DNA of 9,856 nucleotides. Origin: an uncultured Porphyromonas sp. GTDB taxonomy: Bacteria > Bacteroidota > Bacteroidia > Bacteroidales > Porphyromonadaceae. The DNA lies in the NCBI GenBank assembly GCA_947253195.1, contig CAMXXM010000033.1, positions 1-9,856 of the forward strand, written 5' to 3'. This document shows positions 6,522 through 9,856 of the stretch, piece after piece; position 1 is the stretch's first letter, and every line of letters starts with the position of its first letter. Made by a program: the position numbers and the translations under genes. The notes under the pieces are model-generated. The model did not search any database and was not told the origin of the DNA. It was given only the letters and a program-made list of their open reading frames with translations.

Positions 6522-8351
6522 TTACAGAGGGTAAAAGAGCGGCAGGAGCCAGACCATGGCTGCTATGACGATCACCTGGAGGGGCAGACCTACCCGCACG
6601 TAGTCCATGAAGCTGTACTTCCCGACGCTCATCACCATGGCATTGGGCGGGGTGGCGAAGGGGCTCATAAAGCACATACTTGCCGCTACGGAGACGCCGA
6701 TCATGAAGGGAACCGGACTCACCCCAAGAGCCGAGGCTGCCTGCAGAGCGATAGGCGCAAAGAGTACCGCTGTCGCTGTATTGCTGATAAACGTCGTCAG
6801 CAGCTGTGTACCGAGTATGATCCCTGCCAGCACCGCATAGGGACCATAGGTCCCGAGGCCGCTTACTATGCCTCCCGAGATCATGGTGGAGAGGCCGGTA
6901 TTGTCCATCGCCGTAGCCAGCGGTATCATGGCGGCAAAGAGGATGACGCTCTCCCAGCTTATCGTCCCGATGGCGTCCTTGACGCTCCGGAAGCAGCGGG
7001 TCAGGATCAGCAGGATGTCGGCGACCAGTACCGCCATCACGGGAGGAAGCCAATCAAATATCATCGCCAGTATCATCAGGAAGATGATCACCGCCGCCAC
7101 CGGACCCCGCTCGCTGATGATCGCCTTGGAGGCCTCTGTCGCCGGCTCTCCGAGGAGGATCAGGTCGGCCTCCTGACCTCCCAGACGCTCTATGTCCTCC
7201 CATGTCCCCTGCACCAAGAGCATATCTCCCTCCTGCAGTGTGGCACGGGAGAGTCTGTGGGTGATGTAGGAGCGATTTCGCTGCAGCCCGACGACGCTGA
7301 TCCCATAGGTCCGGCGTAAGCCGGTGTCGCTGATACGTCTGCCGACCAGGCGGGAGCCATGCTTCACGACCACCTCGGCAAGGCCGTACTCACTGAAGGA
7401 GAGCCGTCCCGAGAAGGTACGCTGCCCCTCCTGCTCATCGTCGAGGAAGGTGAGGCAGGCCTCCTCGGCCAGCTTCTGCACATCCTCATACGCACCGCTC
7501 ACGTGGAGTACAAAGCCCCGATGCAGCATCGTCTCTGCCGTAGGCACCGTGGCACGAGCTCCGAGGTGGACCCCCTTCACACCGATCACGCTACAGTGGA
7601 AGCGTCCCGTCAGGTCCAGCTCGGCAAGCGTCTTTTTCCTCAGGAAACTCCCCTCCTCGATCCGCAGTCGGTAGAGATCCTCGAGGAGATTGTACTGCCG
7701 GCTGAGCTGCTCCGGGCTCTTCCGCATCCGCTTGGTGTCCATCGCTGTCTCCCCGCTGCGAGCGAGCAGCTTGGAGAGCGGTCGCAGGAGTGTCCCGCAG
7801 ATCAGGAGGATCACCAGCCCCACCGGCAGCGTGGTGAAGAAGTGCAGCCCCTCGTGCCCCGACTCTATGAGAGAATTGTGTACGATAAGCGTAGGCGGTG
7901 TGCCGATCAGCGTCATCATCCCCGAGATGCTGCAGGCAAAGGCCATCGGCATCAGCAACCGGCGTGCATCCACGCCCGATTGCGAGGCTATCGTCACCAC
8001 GATAGGCATAAGTATGGCGACGGTGCCGGTGTTGCTGACGAAGAGTCCCACGATGATCGTCACGAGGATGACGAGGTAGAAGAGCCTCAGCTCACTCTCC
8101 CTGGCAAGGGAGAGTACCTTATTGCTGATCAGTCGGGCGAGACCGGTCTGGGTGATGGCACCCCCGACGATAAAGAGCCCGGCGATCATGATGACGACCG
8201 AATTGGAGAATCCCGCCAAGCCCTCCTCCGGAGTGATCACTCCTGACAATACGAGTGCCACCATGGAGCAGAGCGCCACCACATCCGATCGGATCCGCCC
8301 CCATACCAGCAGTCCCGCCGTTATTATTAGAATGATAAGGACCTGTATCAT
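6522..8351 (-). CDS. SLC13/DASS-type (CitT superfamily) anion transporter with two central RCK_C domains, complete copy
   Basis: This 609-residue inner-membrane carrier belongs to the family of sodium- or proton-coupled importers of dicarboxylates, citrate, sulfate and similar anions; the substrate here cannot be read. The N-terminal membrane half (about 1-192) has SNT at 106-108 and GTPPT at 150-154. Two soluble TrkA-C/RCK_C-like domains follow (about 210-300 and 315-400). The C-terminal membrane half (about 412-609) has the second SNT at 523-525 (codons 6777-6785) and TPPN at 567-570. The paired SNT and TPP motifs form the substrate and cation site in structurally known members such as VcINDY. 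RCK_C insertions are typical of the sulfur-transport-like branch (Sac1/SLT type), and in other proteins such domains bind small ligands and regulate the channel or carrier. The start at 8351 is followed at once by a hydrophobic TM1 and preceded by a -7 box and a palindrome. It is a tandem paralogue of the next gene upstream, 73 bp away. Confidence 0.9.
   Translation of the reverse strand: MIQVLIILIITAGLLVWGRIRSDVVALCSMVALVLSGVITPEEGLAGFSNSVVIMIAGLFIVGGAITQTGLARLISNKVLSLARESELRLFYLVILVTIIVGLFVSNTGTVAILMPIVVTIASQSGVDARRLLMPMAFACSISGMMTLIGTPPTLIVHNSLIESGHEGLHFFTTLPVGLVILLICGTLLRPLSKLLARSGETAMDTKRMRKSPEQLSRQYNLLEDLYRLRIEEGSFLRKKTLAELDLTGRFHCSVIGVKGVHLGARATVPTAETMLHRGFVLHVSGAYEDVQKLAEEACLTFLDDEQEGQRTFSGRLSFSEYGLAEVVVKHGSRLVGRRISDTGLRRTYGISVVGLQRNRSYITHRLSRATLQEGDMLLVQGTWEDIERLGGQEADLILLGEPATEASKAIISERGPVAAVIIFLMILAMIFDWLPPVMAVLVADILLILTRCFRSVKDAIGTISWESVILFAAMIPLATAMDNTGLSTMISGGIVSGLGTYGPYAVLAGIILGTQLLTTFISNTATAVLFAPIALQAASALGVSPVPFMIGVSVAASMCFMSPFATPPNAMVMSVGKYSFMDYVRVGLPLQVIVIAAMVWLLPLFYPL
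7911..7965. repeat. 55-bp exact repeat, internal copy
   Basis: This stretch in the complete SLC13 gene is identical, in the same orientation, to the final 55 bases of the window (9802-9856). It encodes the conserved segment around RRLLMPMAFACSISGMMT. The match is bounded at its low-coordinate side by a mismatch (7910 G versus 9801 T) and at the other side by the window end. Confidence 0.95.
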
Positions 8352-8362
8352 CGTGTATCTTT

Positions 8363-8374
8363 TACCACGTGGTA
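8363..8374. promoter_or_regulatory. 12-bp perfect palindrome in the leader of the complete SLC13 gene
   Basis: TACCACGTGGTA is its own reverse complement and lies 11 bp before the ATG at 8351, between the predicted transcription start and the start codon. It could be an operator for a dimeric regulator, or a small leader hairpin close to the ribosome-binding region. A 12-bp palindrome can also arise by chance, so the function is open. Confidence 0.4.
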
Positions 8375-8395
8375 GTGATTATTCTTGGTTTTCCA

Positions 8396-8403
8396 CAAAG
8401 GTA
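8396..8403 (-). promoter_or_regulatory. Putative -7 promoter box for the complete SLC13 gene
   Basis: On the - strand this reads TACCTTTG, a full match to the Bacteroidota TAnnTTTG element. It lies in the 73-bp gap between the two paralogues, about 44 bp before the ATG at 8351, giving an expected leader of about 35-38 nt. A clear TTG is not seen at the -33 spacing. It suggests that the second paralogue can be transcribed independently of the first. Confidence 0.5.
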
Positions 8404-8424
8404 CTCAACCTATTCCAGATGCTC

Positions 8425-9856
8425 TCACAGCGGGTAAATCATCGGGATGAGCCAGATCATCGCTCCGATGACGATGATCTGGAGTGGGAGTCCCACCCTC
8501 ACATAGTCCATGAAGCTATACCGCCCGACACTCATGACCATGGCGTTGGGCGTCGTGGATATGGGGCTCATAAAGCACATACTTGCCGAGACGGTGACGC
8601 CGATCATGAATGGTAGGGGATCCACCCCCAGCCCGGTCGCAGCCTGGAGGGCAATGGGGGCAAAGAGGACCGCCGTGGCGGTGTTGCTGATGAACATCGA
8701 CAGTAGCTGCGTACCCAGCATGATCCCGCCGAGGACAGCGTAGGGTCCGTAGTCACCCAGCCCGCTGACGATACCGCCCGAGATCACCGAGGAGAGACCG
8801 GTATTGTCCATTGCGGTGGCGAGCGACATCATGCAGGCGAAAAGGATCACACTCTCCCAGCTGATGGTGCTGACAGCATCCTTGGCGCTACGGAAGCATC
8901 GGGAAAGGATCAGCAGCGCATCGGCAAGGAGGACTGCGATCACCGGTGGAAGCCACTCGAAGATCATAGCCAGGATCATCAGCAGGATGATCACCGCTGC
9001 CAGCGGTCCGCGCTCGCTGATGATTGCCTTGGAGGCCTCCGCTGAGGGCTCCCCCAGCACGATCAGGTCCGGCTCCTGGCTCCCCATCCGCTCAATGTCC
9101 TCCCATGTACCCTGCACCAGCATCATATCTCCCTCGTGGATCCTCACTCGGGAGAGCCTCTGCGTGATGTAGGAGCTGTGTCGCTGCAGCCCGACGACGC
9201 TTATGCCATAGTTTTGCCGGAGCTTCGTCTCGCTGATCTGCATGCCGATAAGGCGGGAGCTGTGCTTTACCACCACCTCGGCGAGCCCATACTCGCTGAA
9301 GGAGAGCTGTCCCGAGAAGGGTCTCTCCTCATCGAGGAAGGTGAGACCTGTCTCGTCTGCCAGTCGCCGGACGTCCTCGTATGCCCCGCTTACGTGGAGT
9401 ACAAAGCCTCTCTCGAGGGTGGTCTCCGCTGTAGGCACCGTGGCGCGGGCACCTATGTGGACCCCCTTCACTCCAATCACGCTGCAGTGGAAGCGACCCG
9501 TCAGATCCACCTCCGAGAGGGACTTTCCTCTCAGGATACTGCCCTCCTCGATCCTCAGTCGATAGAGATCCTCCAGGAGGTTGTACTGATTGCTCAGTTG
9601 CTCCGGACTCTTGCGCAGCCGTCGCCCGGTCGCATGACCATCGCTGCTCCTGCTCAGTACCTTGGAGAGTGGCCAAAGGAGAGCCCCGCAGAGCAGGAGG
9701 ATGATCAGCCCGACAGGCAGGGTGGTGAAGAATTGCAGCCCCTCTCTCCCCGACTCGATCAGGGCGTTGTGGACGATCAGTGTGGGTGGCGTCCCGATCA
9801 TCGTCATCATCCCCGAGATGCTGCAGGCAAAGGCCATCGGCATCAGCAACCGGCGT
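8425..9856 (-). CDS. SLC13/DASS-type anion transporter with two RCK_C domains, tandem paralogue, 5'-truncated by the window end
   Basis: About 477 codons of a second transporter, colinear with the complete copy from its residue 130 onward. The missing part should be about 129 residues, including the first SNT motif. Visible are the half-1 motif GTPPT, both RCK_C-like domains, the second SNT (8680-8688), and the C-terminus ending MIYPL. Similarity to the neighbour is high along the whole length. The only length difference is four residues missing between the two RCK_C domains (near 9319-9337). The second substrate-site motif reads SPISTTPNAMV where the neighbour has SPFATPPNAMV, so a normally conserved Pro is Thr (codon 8551-8553). 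Nearby, ACMMSLAT replaces AAMIPLAT. These changes suggest altered substrate or ion selectivity, but this is inference. The TTG at 9849 is internal and is not the real start. Confidence 0.88.
   Translation of the reverse strand, partial: RRLLMPMAFACSISGMMTMIGTPPTLIVHNALIESGREGLQFFTTLPVGLIILLLCGALLWPLSKVLSRSSDGHATGRRLRKSPEQLSNQYNLLEDLYRLRIEEGSILRGKSLSEVDLTGRFHCSVIGVKGVHIGARATVPTAETTLERGFVLHVSGAYEDVRRLADETGLTFLDEERPFSGQLSFSEYGLAEVVVKHSSRLIGMQISETKLRQNYGISVVGLQRHSSYITQRLSRVRIHEGDMMLVQGTWEDIERMGSQEPDLIVLGEPSAEASKAIISERGPLAAVIILLMILAMIFEWLPPVIAVLLADALLILSRCFRSAKDAVSTISWESVILFACMMSLATAMDNTGLSSVISGGIVSGLGDYGPYAVLGGIMLGTQLLSMFISNTATAVLFAPIALQAATGLGVDPLPFMIGVTVSASMCFMSPISTTPNAMVMSVGRYSFMDYVRVGLPLQIIVIGAMIWLIPMIYPL
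9802..9856. repeat. 55-bp exact repeat, terminal copy at the contig end
   Basis: The last 55 bases of the window duplicate 7911-7965 exactly. The sequence ends in the middle of a gene, precisely after 55 shared bases. This is the expected form of a contig that stops at a shared k-mer node when k=55, so the end reflects an assembly break and not a biological boundary. Confidence 0.85.

Noticed and set aside
6456..8246. Two long + strand open frames (6456-7319 and 7359-8246) over the complete SLC13 gene
   Set aside because: Both are antisense shadows rich in His, Arg and Asp. Similar + strand frames over the truncated paralogue confirm they follow from the coding strand's codon use.
9847..9849. 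TTG at 9849 as the start of the truncated SLC13 gene
   Set aside because: The upstream codons CGC CGG match RR in the complete paralogue at residues 130-131, so the frame runs past the window end.

Overview
The window looks like one complete short-read contig from a fairly GC-rich member of the Bacteroidota, plausibly Porphyromonas-like. The evidence for this is TAnnTTTG-type -7 promoter boxes, no clear Shine-Dalgarno sites, AT-rich gaps between GC-rich genes, a secreted C1B cysteine peptidase, and DnaX with a long Gln/Pro/Ala linker. The phylum call is moderate confidence and the genus call is only a suggestion. Both ends are technical. Bases 1-45 are an untrimmed Illumina Nextera (Tn5) adapter. 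The last 55 bases exactly repeat an internal stretch (7911-7965), which is what a de Bruijn assembly break at k=55 would leave.

Layout: on the + strand, 46-2781 is the 5'-truncated tail of an RND (AcrB-type) drug-efflux pump gene. It converges on five genes that all read on the - strand. In transcription order these are: a 5'-truncated SLC13/DASS-type transporter with RCK_C domains (9856-8425), a complete tandem paralogue of it (8351-6522), cytidine deaminase cdd (6446-5967), dnaX (5960-4143), and an exported C1B cysteine peptidase (4090-2876). The convergent gap 2782-2875 holds a perfect 36-bp palindrome, best read as a bidirectional terminator.

cdd and dnaX are separated by 6 bp and are probably co-transcribed and translationally coupled, from a -7 box just upstream of cdd. 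The second SLC13 gene has its own perfect -7 box and a 12-bp palindrome in its leader, so the two paralogues may be controlled separately. They are colinear and very similar, but differ in a conserved substrate-site motif: TPPN in the complete copy, TTPN in the truncated copy. Otherwise these are mostly housekeeping and transport functions with no obvious shared pathway.

I found no CRISPR array, RNA gene, insertion sequence, prophage or undescribed multigene system. Apart from the two assembly artefacts, the points most worth following are the tandem SLC13 pair and the convergent palindrome. There is no gene-free stretch longer than 94 bp.
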